Under the pieces are notes generated by a model that was not told where the DNA came from, made no database searches, and was given only the letters and a program-made list of their open reading frames with translations. From NCEH01 sp002257205 (GTDB taxonomy: Bacteria > Pseudomonadota > Alphaproteobacteria > Rhizobiales > Xanthobacteraceae), in NCBI RefSeq assembly GCF_043195105.1, contig NZ_JBAFWO010000020.1: a stretch of DNA of 25,399 nucleotides. One strand, written 5' to 3'. Below, in pieces: positions 13,031 to 21,769 of the stretch. Position 1 is the stretch's first letter. Each line of letters starts with the position of its first letter. A program made the translations under genes and the position numbers.

Positions 13031-16000
13031 CTAATAATCCCACTGGGCGCCGATGCCTACTTCCGTGCCGCCATCGGCCCCGGTCGCCCCTTGCAGGCGG
13101 ATGTTGCGGGTGATGTCGATATCGACGGTGGCGGCGCTGGAGCCGGAGGTCGTGCCCTGGCGCACGCCCAGATAGATCCGGTCGTTCAACCGCTTGCCGA
13201 TGCCGAACTGGCCGCCGGTGCCGGCCGCATTGGTGCCCACGTCCACGCTGTCCACCCCGAGCGAACGGCGCAGCGAGGAGAGCGCGGCATTGCCGCTGCC
13301 CGAAAGGGTGGCGACGGTTTGCGCCACCTGCAACGCCTGCCCGGCGCTGAGCTGGCCGGCGGAGCGGCCGAACAGCAGGCGCGCCACCACCTCGTCCTGC
13401 GGCAGGGTCGGGGTGGAGGAGAAGGCGATTTCCGGCTGCGAGGCCCGGCCGGAAATGGTGACGCGGGCGGTCACGTCATTGGCCGTGCTCTCGGCGATGA
13501 AATCGAGGTCGGGATCGGTGGTGCCGTTGAAGGTCACGCGGCCACGGGTGAAATCGAGCCGCCGGCCGATGATGTCGAAGCGCCCACGCAGCAGTTCGAA
13601 CCCGCCCACCGTCACCGGCGCCGCGCTGGTACCGCGCACATTGAGCGTGCCGGAAAGCTCTGCATCCACCCCCATGCCGCGCACGAACACGCGGTTGGGC
13701 GCATTCACCGTAAGATCCAGGCTCGCCAGGAAGGTCGCCGCGCGCGAGCCTTGCCCGGTCCCTTGCCCTCCTTGCCCGGCGGGACGGCGTGGGGGCGCGG
13801 GCGGCACGGTGAAGGTCTTGCCCGGCGGCACGTTCACATGCCGCACGTTGAGCGCCCTTGCCCCGCCCGGCAGGCGGTCGGGAATGTTGATGTCCAGCGC
13901 CCGCACATTGATCTGCCCGCCGATGGTGGGCCGGGTGGCGAACGCCCCGCCGATGGCGATCTGCCCGTCGGCGACGAAGCGCACGATCTCGCTGTTGACC
14001 AGGCCCGCATTGTTCAGCGTCAGGTCGAGCCGGCCGGGGAAGCCGGCGGCGGCATCGAGCGTCACGGACCCGTTGCCCTGGATCGTCCCGCCATTGAGCG
14101 TCGCCGCCTGGAAGGAAGAGAGCGTGACCGAACGGTCGGTGCCGGTGACCACCGCCTGGATGCGATCCAGCGTCACCCCGTTCACCGCATCCTCATAACG
14201 CCCACCGCTGATGCGCACGGTGCCGCCGGCGCGCGGATCGGCCAGGGAGCCGCGCACATTCGCATCCACCGCCGCCGTGCCGCTCGCCCGCGCGCCGGAG
14301 GTGGCGAGCAGCGCATTGGCGATGGCGAGCGAGATATTGCCGCGCATGGAGAGGTCCAGCCCATTGCCCTGGAACGGCACCGTGCCATTGATGGCAACAC
14401 CGGAGAGCGCCGGGCCGGAAATGGTGGACGCGATGCGCACGCCGCCCCCCGCCAACGTGCCATTGGCCCGCAAATCGAACGGGCCGGCGCCGGCGCGCGC
14501 GATGTCGGGGCTGGTGGCGCGCAGCACGGCGAGATCATAGCGACCCGTGGGGGCGGTGGCGGGCCCGGTGATGCGCGCGCTGCCGTTGAGCGTGCCGGAG
14601 AGGTTCAGCGCGGGATCGGCCAGCGCCGCGAGCGCGAGCGGCAGGGCGCGGATATCCACCGTGAGGTCGAGCGCATCGCCCGCACTGCCTTGCACGGTCA
14701 CGGTTCCCCCGCCGGTGGCGAGCGCGAAGCGGTCCACCGCCACTGTGCCGTCACGAACCGTCACCGTGGCGGGTGCGGACAGCGCGACATTGGTGCCGGC
14801 GCGGGTGATGCGCAGCGTCTCGAGGCGGAACGCCTGTTCCTGCGCCGAGGCAGTCAGCCGTCCAGCCGCCGCGATGGTGGCACCCTGGGCATCGGCGTTC
14901 AGCGTCAATGCGGTGCCGCCGCCGGCCTCGCTGGCGACGATGCGCACCCGCGACACCTGGAGCGAGCCTGCGGAAATGCCGGTGGCATCCACCGTGCCGC
15001 GCAGGGCGCCGGTGCCGGCGCGCGGATCGGCGATGGACAGGTCGATGCGCGCATTCTGCACCTGCTGGCCGGCCGCGACCACCTTGTCGAGGTCCGCCCG
15101 CAAAGCGATGCGCTGGGTGCCGGACATCTCGTCCAGCACGATCGTGCCCTGGGCGCTGCCGGCAAGCTCGGTGAGGGCGAAGGCGGACACATCCGAAAGA
15201 TTGCCGGCGGAGAAGGACAATTGCCCGGTCAGAAGCCCGCTCGCGGCGGCGGTCAGCGCGCCTTGGGCGCTCACCGAACCCACCGCGAAATCAAGGCCAC
15301 TCAAGGCGTGGCTGCCGTCCGCCCCGGTGGCGAGGGTGGCCGCGCCGCGCGCCGGCTTGCCACCCACTTGCCCGGCGAGGCGCGCCGTGCCGCCGATCCG
15401 GCCGGTGAGATCCTTGAGGTCCGCATCCAATGTGAGGCCGGAGATCGGCTGGCCCATGGCCTTGCCCTGATCCACGGAGAGGCGCGCCACCACATTGAGG
15501 GTATCGAGCGTGCCGGAGAAGGCCGCACGCCCGTTGGCCGCGCCTTCGAGCCGCGAATCCAGCCGGGAGAGGTCGCGCAAGGCCACTTCGCCGATGAGGT
15601 CGGCGGCGCGGCGATCCACCTTGCCATTCACCGCAAGAGCAATGCCGGCGGCGTCAATCTTGAGGTCCTGCACCGTCACCGCGCCGTCCGGCGCATAGGA
15701 GAGGCCGCCCGCCACCTGCGCCGCGCCGCCCACAAGGCCGTCGGCAGCGGCGATGCCGGTCTCCACGTCGCGGGAGGAACCGTTCAGCTTCAAGGCGATG
15801 GCGCCGCCCGGCCCGGCGCGCTTCACATCCGCATCGAGGGCGACCACCCCGCGCAGGGGCTGGTGGGCGAGCGGGGCGAGGGCCGCGAGATCGAGGCGCG
15901 GCATGTTCAGCGTGCCGTCGATCATGTCCACGCCCGCGCGGCCGGCGAATTTCAGATCGAGGCCGGAAAGCGCCACCGCGAGGTTACGCACCTCGGGCGC

Positions 16001-17359
16001 GCCGGCCTGCGGCAGCACGCCGGACAGCGCCAGCGTGCCGCGCGGGCCGAGCGCCTTGGCGACGGCGGGGTCGGCGGCGGACAAGCCATCGGCGGTGGCA
16101 TCGGCGCGGAAAGTGAGGCCGCCGTTGCCATCATCGGCGGTCCGGGCCGTCAAGGTCAGGGTTTGCGCGCCATAGCCGGCGCCCGTCAGAGTGCGGGCGG
16201 AGGCGGTGAGCCGGGCGCGCGGCGCGGCGAGCGGGCCGTTCACCGTCCCGTCCGCCGAAAGCGCGCTCCAGCCGATACCGGGCAGCAGAGCGGAGAATGC
16301 CGCCGCATTCCCGGCTGTGGCGGAAAAATTCACATCCGCCGTCCCCTCTGCGGTCTGGAACGTGCCGCCCACGGAGGCCGAGAGCCCCGCAGAGGCCAGG
16401 GTGAACCGGCGGATCGAGACGGTCAGCGCGGGATCGACGAGCACCGCGCCAGCAAGCTCGGTGCGGCCCGCGAACAGGGGTGCGACATTGGCCGGCAGCG
16501 CCTTTTGCAGATCGCCGGTGAGGGCGAGCGTGGCGAGATGGGAGGTGCCCTGCGCCACCACATCTGCCGTGCCCTCCAGGCGCAGTACCGAACCGGCGGT
16601 GGCGTTGAGGGTGCCGCTCCATTTCTCCAGCGGGCCGGAGCCTTTCACCTGCGCGTCCAGCGGCGGCAGCCCCTCCAGCGCCGCCATGCGGGCGACGAGG
16701 CCGCCGGCCGGCTCGCGGGCGGTGAGGTCGAGGTCGAGCGTGCGCGCCTCCGGCACATAGCGAATGGAGCCGCCGACCGAGCCCGGCTCGTCGCGCCGCT
16801 CCAGGTCGAACTTGAGCGAAATGCCCTTGGCGGGCTCCATCAGGCGCAGGCCGCCTTCGAACTGCAATTGCGCCTTGCGGCCCAGGACCGGCTCGGCGAG
16901 GTCGATGCGGTCGAGCGCGAGGCGGTCCACGATCACGCGCAAGGCCATGCCGCCACCCGTGTCCGAGGGCGAAGCCGGCGTGGCGGACGGGGGCAGATCG
17001 GGCGCGCGCAGCACGTTCACCCGCGCCGCCTGCACCAGGGAGACATCCACCGTTCCCGACAGCAGCGCGAGCGGCGACCAGCGCAGCCGCAGGTCCTCCA
17101 GCTCCAGGAAATTGCCTTTCGGATCGGCCAGTTCCACCCGCGCGAGCGCGATGTCGCCGGGCACGAAGCCGGTCAGGCCGGTGATCGTCACCCGCAGCCC
17201 GTTGCTGGAGGCGAGTTCGGAAGCGAAGCGGGCGAGGAAGGCCTTGCCGGGCGGGGTCTGCACGATGCCGAAGGCCAGCAGGGCGAACGCCACCAGCGCC
17301 ACCAGCGCGACCGAGACGACCAGGGCAATGCCTTTGAGGATGCGGGAGAAAATCGCCAT
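13031..17359 (-). CDS. tamB: Translocation and assembly module protein TamB
   Basis: This encodes 1442 aa. An N-terminal signal-anchor helix (about 8-33, ILKGIALVVSVALVALVAFA) is followed by a very long beta-rich periplasmic region with repeated short Gly/Ala/Asp strands typical of AsmA-like/TamB proteins. The conserved TamB (DUF490) C-terminal domain lies roughly at 1080-1442 and ends with the aromatic strand GAQWDY. TamB spans from inner membrane to outer membrane, works with TamA in outer-membrane protein insertion, and as an AsmA-like protein is proposed to carry phospholipids. It starts directly at the tamA stop (TGATG, one shared base), so translation is coupled. An equally long open frame on the opposite strand is a codon-bias shadow. 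Confidence 0.95.
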   Translation of the reverse strand: MAIFSRILKGIALVVSVALVALVAFALLAFGIVQTPPGKAFLARFASELASSNGLRVTITGLTGFVPGDIALARVELADPKGNFLELEDLRLRWSPLALLSGTVDVSLVQAARVNVLRAPDLPPSATPASPSDTGGGMALRVIVDRLALDRIDLAEPVLGRKAQLQFEGGLRLMEPAKGISLKFDLERRDEPGSVGGSIRYVPEARTLDLDLTAREPAGGLVARMAALEGLPPLDAQVKGSGPLEKWSGTLNATAGSVLRLEGTADVVAQGTSHLATLALTGDLQKALPANVAPLFAGRTELAGAVLVDPALTVSIRRFTLASAGLSASVGGTFQTAEGTADVNFSATAGNAAAFSALLPGIGWSALSADGTVNGPLAAPRARLTASARTLTGAGYGAQTLTLTARTADDGNGGLTFRADATADGLSAADPAVAKALGPRGTLALSGVLPQAGAPEVRNLAVALSGLDLKFAGRAGVDMIDGTLNMPRLDLAALAPLAHQPLRGVVALDADVKRAGPGGAIALKLNGSSRDVETGIAAADGLVGGAAQVAGGLSYAPDGAVTVQDLKIDAAGIALAVNGKVDRRAADLIGEVALRDLSRLDSRLEGAANGRAAFSGTLDTLNVVARLSVDQGKAMGQPISGLTLDADLKDLTGRIGGTARLAGQVGGKPARGAATLATGADGSHALSGLDFAVGSVSAQGALTAAASGLLTGQLSFSAGNLSDVSAFALTELAGSAQGTIVLDEMSGTQRIALRADLDKVVAAGQQVQNARIDLSIADPRAGTGALRGTVDATGISAGSLQVSRVRIVASEAGGGTALTLNADAQGATIAAAGRLTASAQEQAFRLETLRITRAGTNVALSAPATVTVRDGTVAVDRFALATGGGTVTVQGSAGDALDLTVDIRALPLALAALADPALNLSGTLNGSARITGPATAPTGRYDLAVLRATSPDIARAGAGPFDLRANGTLAGGGVRIASTISGPALSGVAINGTVPFQGNGLDLSMRGNISLAIANALLATSGARASGTAAVDANVRGSLADPRAGGTVRISGGRYEDAVNGVTLDRIQAVVTGTDRSVTLSSFQAATLNGGTIQGNGSVTLDAAAGFPGRLDLTLNNAGLVNSEIVRFVADGQIAIGGAFATRPTIGGQINVRALDINIPDRLPGGARALNVRHVNVPPGKTFTVPPAPPRRPAGQGGQGTGQGSRAATFLASLDLTVNAPNRVFVRGMGVDAELSGTLNVRGTSAAPVTVGGFELLRGRFDIIGRRLDFTRGRVTFNGTTDPDLDFIAESTANDVTARVTISGRASQPEIAFSSTPTLPQDEVVARLLFGRSAGQLSAGQALQVAQTVATLSGSGNAALSSLRRSLGVDSVDVGTNAAGTGGQFGIGKRLNDRIYLGVRQGTTSGSSAATVDIDITRNIRLQGATGADGGTEVGIGAQWDY

Positions 17360-19407
17360 CAGAAGGATTGCCCCAGGCTGACGTAGAGGCCGTAATGGGT
17401 GCCGGCCACCTGCGGATTCACGGGGAAGGCCAGATCCAGTCGGATCGGGCCGATGGCGGTATAATAGCGAAGGCCGATGCCATAGCCATATTGCAGTTCC
17501 GCAAGGTCCGGCGTCTCCGAGGCGAAGGCCGCGCCCATGTCGAGGAACGGCACGATGCCGATGGTGTCGGTGACGCGGATGCGCGCCTCCACCGAGGCGG
17601 CGAAGAAGCTGAGGCCGCCGATGATGTCGCCGAAAGCATCGCGCGGACTCGCCGACTGGTAGTCATAGCCGCGCAGCGTGCCGCCGCCGCCCACATAGAA
17701 CAGGCGCTGCGGCGGGGCATCATAGAAATCCGCTCCGACGATGGAGCCGGCCTGCACCCGGCCGGCGAGAATATAGCGCTTGTCCTCGTCGAAGGCGTGG
17801 TAGGCGGCGATCGAGCCCTTCATCAGCACGGGGCCGGCGCCGGACTGGCCGAACAGGGCGAACGGCTCGACGGTGGCGCTGGCGCGGATGCCGCGCGAGG
17901 CGTCCAACAGCGAATCCGTGGTGTCGTAATTGGCTTCGACGGGGACGCCGACGATGGTGTAGTCACGCAGGCCGATGGCGTTCTCCACCTGCGATTGCTC
18001 CAGGTCCACGCCCAGCTGAATGTTCAGCGTATCGTCGAAGCGATGGCGGATGCCGCCGACGAAGGTCTCGCCCTGCCGCACATAGGCATTGGTCACTTCC
18101 CGAAGGATCGCCGCCTGGGCCACGAGATCGTCGTTCGGCGTGATGATGCCGGGCTTCATGAAGGTCGCGGCGAAGCGATAGCCGAACGGGTCGGCGTTCG
18201 GCACCGAATCCGGCTCCTTGCCGAACCAGGACACCTGCCCGTCGAGCCGCAGCGTCTCGCCGCCGCCGAACAGATTGCGGTGGCCCCAGAAGACATTGGC
18301 CGCCGAGCCATCGGTATTGGAATATTTGGCGCTGAAGCCGACATAGCGCGGGTCGCGCTCGCTGATCTCCACCTCGATGGGCAATTGGCCCTGCGCGTTC
18401 AGCCGGTCCGCCTCCTTGAACCGTACGCCGCCGATGATCTCGAAGGTCAGCAGGCGCTTGCGCAGGGCCGCGAGGCGCGCGGGCGAAAACGGCTCGCCGG
18501 GGCGGATCTCGATGCGCTCCGACACGAATTGCGGCTTCAGCGTCTTGGTGCCGGCCACGGTGAAGGGCCCGAAGGTCGCCACGGGTCCGGGCGCAACCAG
18601 GAAGGTCACGTTCAGCCTGTGCCCGGCATGGTCGGCCACCACGTCCTTGCCCACCACCTTGGCGAACGGATGGGCGCTATCGCGCAGGGCGGCGACGATG
18701 GTGCCCTCGGCGCCCAGCACCGCGGTGGAGCGCGCGGGTTCCCCGGCGATCAGCCGCAGGCGGCGCGGCGGCGGCGCCTCGGCGAGGGGACGCTTGGTCG
18801 CGGCATCCAGCACCAAAATGGTGCCGAAGGTGAAGCGTGGGCCCGTCGCCACGCGCACCACCACCGGCACCGGACCCGCCGCGCGCGCCGCATCCACGGC
18901 GGGGAACACGTCCAGCGCGTCGGGCGGCCGGCCGGCCACGAGAATGGTCACCGTGCCGGCATAATAACCCTCGGCATAGAGCGCCGCGATGATGCGGTCG
19001 CGATCCGCCAACGCCCGCCGCACCAGGCCGGCGGCGCCGGAGGGCGCGTTGCGCTTCAGGGATTCGAGATTGGAGGCGCCCGATACGTTGGATTGCAGAG
19101 CGGCATCGCCCGTGACGTCGAAGGTGACGGTATAAGGCACCGCATCCGCCGCTGGCGCCTCGTCCTTGGCGCGGTCGGGATCGAACCAGGCCATGGCGCG
19201 GTCGAAGAAGGTGGCGGCGTTATCATCCTGGGCGGGTTGGGCGGACTGCGCGGGTTGGGGAGACTGCGCAGATTGGGGAGACTGCGCGGGTTGGGCGGGC
19301 GTCGCCTGCGCCAGGGCGGCGGGCGTGAAAAAGCATCCCAGCAGCAGAAGGCCGGAAAGGCAGGACCCGCGGAGCGCCGCCGCGCAAGGGGCAATGTTTC
19401 GCGACAT
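17359..19407 (-). CDS. tamA: Translocation and assembly module protein TamA (Omp85 family)
   Basis: This encodes 682 aa from ATG 19407. A signal peptide (about 1-33, cleavage near AALA-Q) contains LLGC at 22-25, a weak lipobox-like string. An Ala/Pro/Gln/Ser repeat segment (about 35-61) leads to POTRA domains (about 80-370) and a C-terminal 16-strand Omp85 barrel. The barrel carries the lid-lock motif LRGY at 578-581 in GGGTLRGYDY and ends in Phe. It acts in the outer membrane with TamB. An in-frame TTG at 19431 would add 8 residues and is less likely. Neither start has a strong ribosome site. Confidence 0.93.
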   Translation of the reverse strand: MSRNIAPCAAALRGSCLSGLLLLGCFFTPAALAQATPAQPAQSPQSAQSPQPAQSAQPAQDDNAATFFDRAMAWFDPDRAKDEAPAADAVPYTVTFDVTGDAALQSNVSGASNLESLKRNAPSGAAGLVRRALADRDRIIAALYAEGYYAGTVTILVAGRPPDALDVFPAVDAARAAGPVPVVVRVATGPRFTFGTILVLDAATKRPLAEAPPPRRLRLIAGEPARSTAVLGAEGTIVAALRDSAHPFAKVVGKDVVADHAGHRLNVTFLVAPGPVATFGPFTVAGTKTLKPQFVSERIEIRPGEPFSPARLAALRKRLLTFEIIGGVRFKEADRLNAQGQLPIEVEISERDPRYVGFSAKYSNTDGSAANVFWGHRNLFGGGETLRLDGQVSWFGKEPDSVPNADPFGYRFAATFMKPGIITPNDDLVAQAAILREVTNAYVRQGETFVGGIRHRFDDTLNIQLGVDLEQSQVENAIGLRDYTIVGVPVEANYDTTDSLLDASRGIRASATVEPFALFGQSGAGPVLMKGSIAAYHAFDEDKRYILAGRVQAGSIVGADFYDAPPQRLFYVGGGGTLRGYDYQSASPRDAFGDIIGGLSFFAASVEARIRVTDTIGIVPFLDMGAAFASETPDLAELQYGYGIGLRYYTAIGPIRLDLAFPVNPQVAGTHYGLYVSLGQSF
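19244..19297. repeat. Three 18-bp tandem repeats within tamA
   Basis: GACTGCGCGGGTTGGGGA (19244-19261), GACTGCGCAGATTGGGGA (19262-19279) and GACTGCGCGGGTTGGGCG (19280-19297) are adjacent and differ at two positions each from the first. They encode an Ala-Gln-Ser-Pro-Gln type linker just after the signal peptide. The unit is a multiple of three, so copy-number change would keep the frame. Confidence 0.85.
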
Positions 19408-19703
19408 TGGCCGCCGTGGAGCATTCCGCAAAATGTACCGCCCGTCAGCCTCCCTTTTTCCCGTGCATTGTACCGGGGCGGGCGGTGCGCGTCCATCCGC
19501 CGGGGGCGATCGCGCTTAACGTTTGATGAAGCTAAAGCTCTGGAATTGCTCGCGTGCCATTTTGGCCACCCTGGCGCGGACAGTGTGTGCACGGGCCTGT
19601 TCGCCGCGCAAACGGCTCGACACAATTCAAGGGGAATGCGACTTTCGCCAAGCCTGTGGGGGGCAGCCGGCGCATGGACGCCGGCCGGGGATTGGGGGAC
19701 GGC
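19408..19703. other. Divergent intergenic region between tamA and the symporter gene
   Basis: About 300 bp separate two divergent genes. An A/T-richer patch at about 19517-19552 contains AAGCTAAAGCTC. I could not find a promoter with good hexamers and spacing in either direction, nor a small gene with a credible ribosome site. Confidence 0.5.
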
Positions 19704-20972
19704 GTGAAGCACAAACTCACGGTCTATATCGGCATCGCGATGGTGCTGGGCATCGTCGTCGGCTACACCAATCATCGGCTCTGGCCCGATCCCGACACGG
19801 CGCGCCAGATCGCCGATCACATCTCCCTGCTGACCGAAATCTTCCTGCGGCTGATCAAGATGATCATCGGCCCGCTGGTGTTCACCTCGCTGGTGGCCGG
19901 CGTCGCGCACATGGGCGACATGAAGACCATCGGCCGGGTGGGCGGCAAGGCGATGATCTGGTTCATCACCGCCTCGCTGGTGTCGCTGTTCATCGGCCTC
20001 ATCATGGTGAACCTGCTCCAGCCCGGCCATGCGCTGAATATCCCGTTGCCGGCGGCGAATTCCGCGACCGGCGTGCAGGAGGCGAATTTCTCGCTGCACG
20101 ATTTCATCAAGCACGCGGTGCCGGACAGCGCGGTCGGCGCGCTCGCCAATAACGAGGTGTTGCAGATCGTCGTGTTCGCGATCCTGTTCGGCCTCGCCGC
20201 AGCATCCGCCGGGCACAAGGCGAAGGTGCTCGTGGGCCTGATCGAGGAAGCCTCCCACGTGGTGCTGAAGATCACCGGCTATGTGATGGCGCTTGCCCCC
20301 ATCGCGGTGTTCGCAGCCATGGCGGCGACTATCACCGAGCATGGGCCGGGCATTCTGCTGAGCTATGGCCGCTACATGGCCTCGTTCTATTTCAGCCTGT
20401 TCATCTTGTGGCTGGTGATGGTGGCGGTGGGCTATGTGATCCTCGGCAAGACCGCGCTTCGGGTGGTGAGCCTGGTGCGCGCGCCGTTCGTGGTCGCCTT
20501 CACCACCGCGTCGAGCGAGGCCGCCTATCCCAGCATGATGCGCCAGCTGGAAAAGGTACCGGTGAGCGAGAAGATCATCAGCTTCGTGCTGCCGCTCGGC
20601 TATTCGTTCAATCTCGACGGCTCGATGATGTATTCGACCTTCGCGGTGATGTTCATCGCCCAGGCCTATGGCATCGAGATTTCCACCACCCAGCAGATCG
20701 TCATGCTGCTGACGCTGATGATCACCTCCAAGGGCATGGCCGCCGTGCCGCGCGGCTCGCTGGTGGTGGTGGCCGCGACGCTGGAAATGTTCCACCTGCC
20801 GGCGGCAGGGCTGCTGCTGGTGCTCGGCGTAGATCAGTTTCTGGACATGGGGCGCTCGGCGACCAACGTGCTCGGCAATGGCATCGCCACCACCGTGGTC
20901 GCCAAATGGGAAGGCGAGAATGTGGATGCCGGCACCACCGACGAGGATGAGGAACTGGCGGCGGCGGCCTGA
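19704..20972 (+). CDS. Dicarboxylate/amino acid:cation symporter (DAACS/SLC1 family)
   Basis: This encodes 422 aa if translation starts at GTG 19704, which has GGGGGA 4-5 nt upstream and gives the start KHKLTVYIGIAMVLGIVVGY. An ATG at 19674 would add 10 residues. Typical family signatures are present: serine-rich loop TTASSEAAYPSMM, NLDGSMMYS in TM7, KGMAAVPRGSLVVVAATLE (HP2) and DQFLDMGRSATNVLGNGIATTVVAKWEGE in TM8. It imports C4-dicarboxylates or acidic amino acids with protons or sodium across the inner membrane. The exact substrate is not readable; the Arg in DMGRSATN is compatible with dicarboxylate or glutamate/aspartate. It stands alone and is convergent with the TetR gene. Confidence 0.93.
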   Translation: MKHKLTVYIGIAMVLGIVVGYTNHRLWPDPDTARQIADHISLLTEIFLRLIKMIIGPLVFTSLVAGVAHMGDMKTIGRVGGKAMIWFITASLVSLFIGLIMVNLLQPGHALNIPLPAANSATGVQEANFSLHDFIKHAVPDSAVGALANNEVLQIVVFAILFGLAAASAGHKAKVLVGLIEEASHVVLKITGYVMALAPIAVFAAMAATITEHGPGILLSYGRYMASFYFSLFILWLVMVAVGYVILGKTALRVVSLVRAPFVVAFTTASSEAAYPSMMRQLEKVPVSEKIISFVLPLGYSFNLDGSMMYSTFAVMFIAQAYGIEISTTQQIVMLLTLMITSKGMAAVPRGSLVVVAATLEMFHLPAAGLLLVLGVDQFLDMGRSATNVLGNGIATTVVAKWEGENVDAGTTDEDEELAAAA

Positions 20973-21004
20973 GGGCGCGCGCTTTCCACCCCCCGCGGCG
21001 GCGT

Positions 21005-21607
21005 TCAGGCGCAGGCCGCGGGCTGCGCGAGCGCGAGCAATTGCGCGTGAACGCCCGCCAGTATCTCCTTGGATAGGGCCGCATCGCTCTTGGCGACCGC
21101 GCGGGCGAGCGCCATGCCGCCCACCAGGGCGGAAACCATGAGCATGGCCCGCGCCCTTCGGTTCGTGCCGTTCCCCTCGCCGTCCTCCGGCAACAGGCTC
21201 TCGAACGCGGCGATATAGGCCGCGATGCCCGAGGCGAAGCCCTGCTGCACCGTGGCGTCCTGGTGGTCCACCTCGGTCGCCACGGCGGCCATGGGGCAGC
21301 CCTCTTGCGGGGCGTCGCGATGCGCCGCCGAGAGGTAGGAGTCCAGATAGCGCGGCAAGCCCCCGCCCCCGGGAGCGGCGCGCGCGGCGATGCGCTTCAC
21401 GCTGCGCGCGAAGGCGGCATCGAACGCCTCGACGGCGAGCGCATCCTTCGAAGCGAAATGGCCATAGAAGCCGCCATGGGTAAGGCCGGCGGCGCGGGTG
21501 ATCTCCGCCACGCCGACGCCATCGAACCCGCGCTCGCGGAATAGCCGCGCGGCCGCGGCGATGATCGCGGCCCGATGCGCGGCGGCCTTTTCCTTGGAAA
21601 CCTTCAC
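21005..21607 (-). CDS. TetR/AcrR-family transcriptional regulator
   Basis: This encodes 200 aa with a GTG start at 21607, supported by GGAGGG 8 nt upstream. The N-terminal DNA-binding domain covers about 8-55, with helix-turn-helix text VAEITRAAGLTHGGFYGHFASKDAL. The C-terminal ligand domain includes EGCPMAAVATEV (about 102-113), a pattern found in one TetR subgroup that often regulates small-molecule efflux or modification genes. It is divergent from the MFS-thiolase pair with a 162-bp gap, so repression of that pair and of itself is the natural model. The ligand is unknown. Confidence 0.92.
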   Translation of the reverse strand: MKVSKEKAAAHRAAIIAAAARLFRERGFDGVGVAEITRAAGLTHGGFYGHFASKDALAVEAFDAAFARSVKRIAARAAPGGGGLPRYLDSYLSAAHRDAPQEGCPMAAVATEVDHQDATVQQGFASGIAAYIAAFESLLPEDGEGNGTNRRARAMLMVSALVGGMALARAVAKSDAALSKEILAGVHAQLLALAQPAACA

Positions 21608-21673
21608 AGGGACACCCTCCCCTCCCTCACATACCTCGGCCGGCAGGGATGCACGGCGCGAGGAACGGTCGGC

Positions 21674-21701
21674 TTGACTTTAATCATGATGGACATACTC
21701 T
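21674..21701 (+). promoter_or_regulatory. Candidate promoter of the MFS-thiolase operon
   Basis: TTGACT (21674-21679), a 16-nt spacer and TACTCT (21696-21701) form a fair sigma70-type promoter. The leader to the ATG at 21770 would be about 60 nt. Confidence 0.45.
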
Positions 21702-21728
21702 ATCTTCAAACATGATGCACGTCATCAT
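21685..21728. promoter_or_regulatory. Candidate TetR operator region
   Basis: CATGATG occurs at 21685-21691 and 21711-21717. The second copy is part of a dyad ATGATG-CACGT-CATCAT (21712-21728). The elements lie over and just downstream of the candidate promoter in the divergent gap, where a TetR-type repressor would be expected to bind. No known operator consensus was matched. Confidence 0.45.
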
Positions 21729-21769
21729 TGATCCTTGCGACGTGCCATCGACGTCGCGGAGCCGTTCTG

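Noticed and set aside
12917..17386. A very long open frame (about 1490 codons) on the plus strand opposite tamB
   Set aside because: Its translation is rich in Arg, Gly, His and Gln, with no domain or hydrophobic pattern, as expected from the antisense of a high-GC gene. The opposite frame is clearly TamB.
17368..19707. A 779-codon plus-strand open frame opposite tamA
   Set aside because: It is antisense to a complete Omp85 protein with recognised motifs, and its composition is that of a codon-bias shadow.
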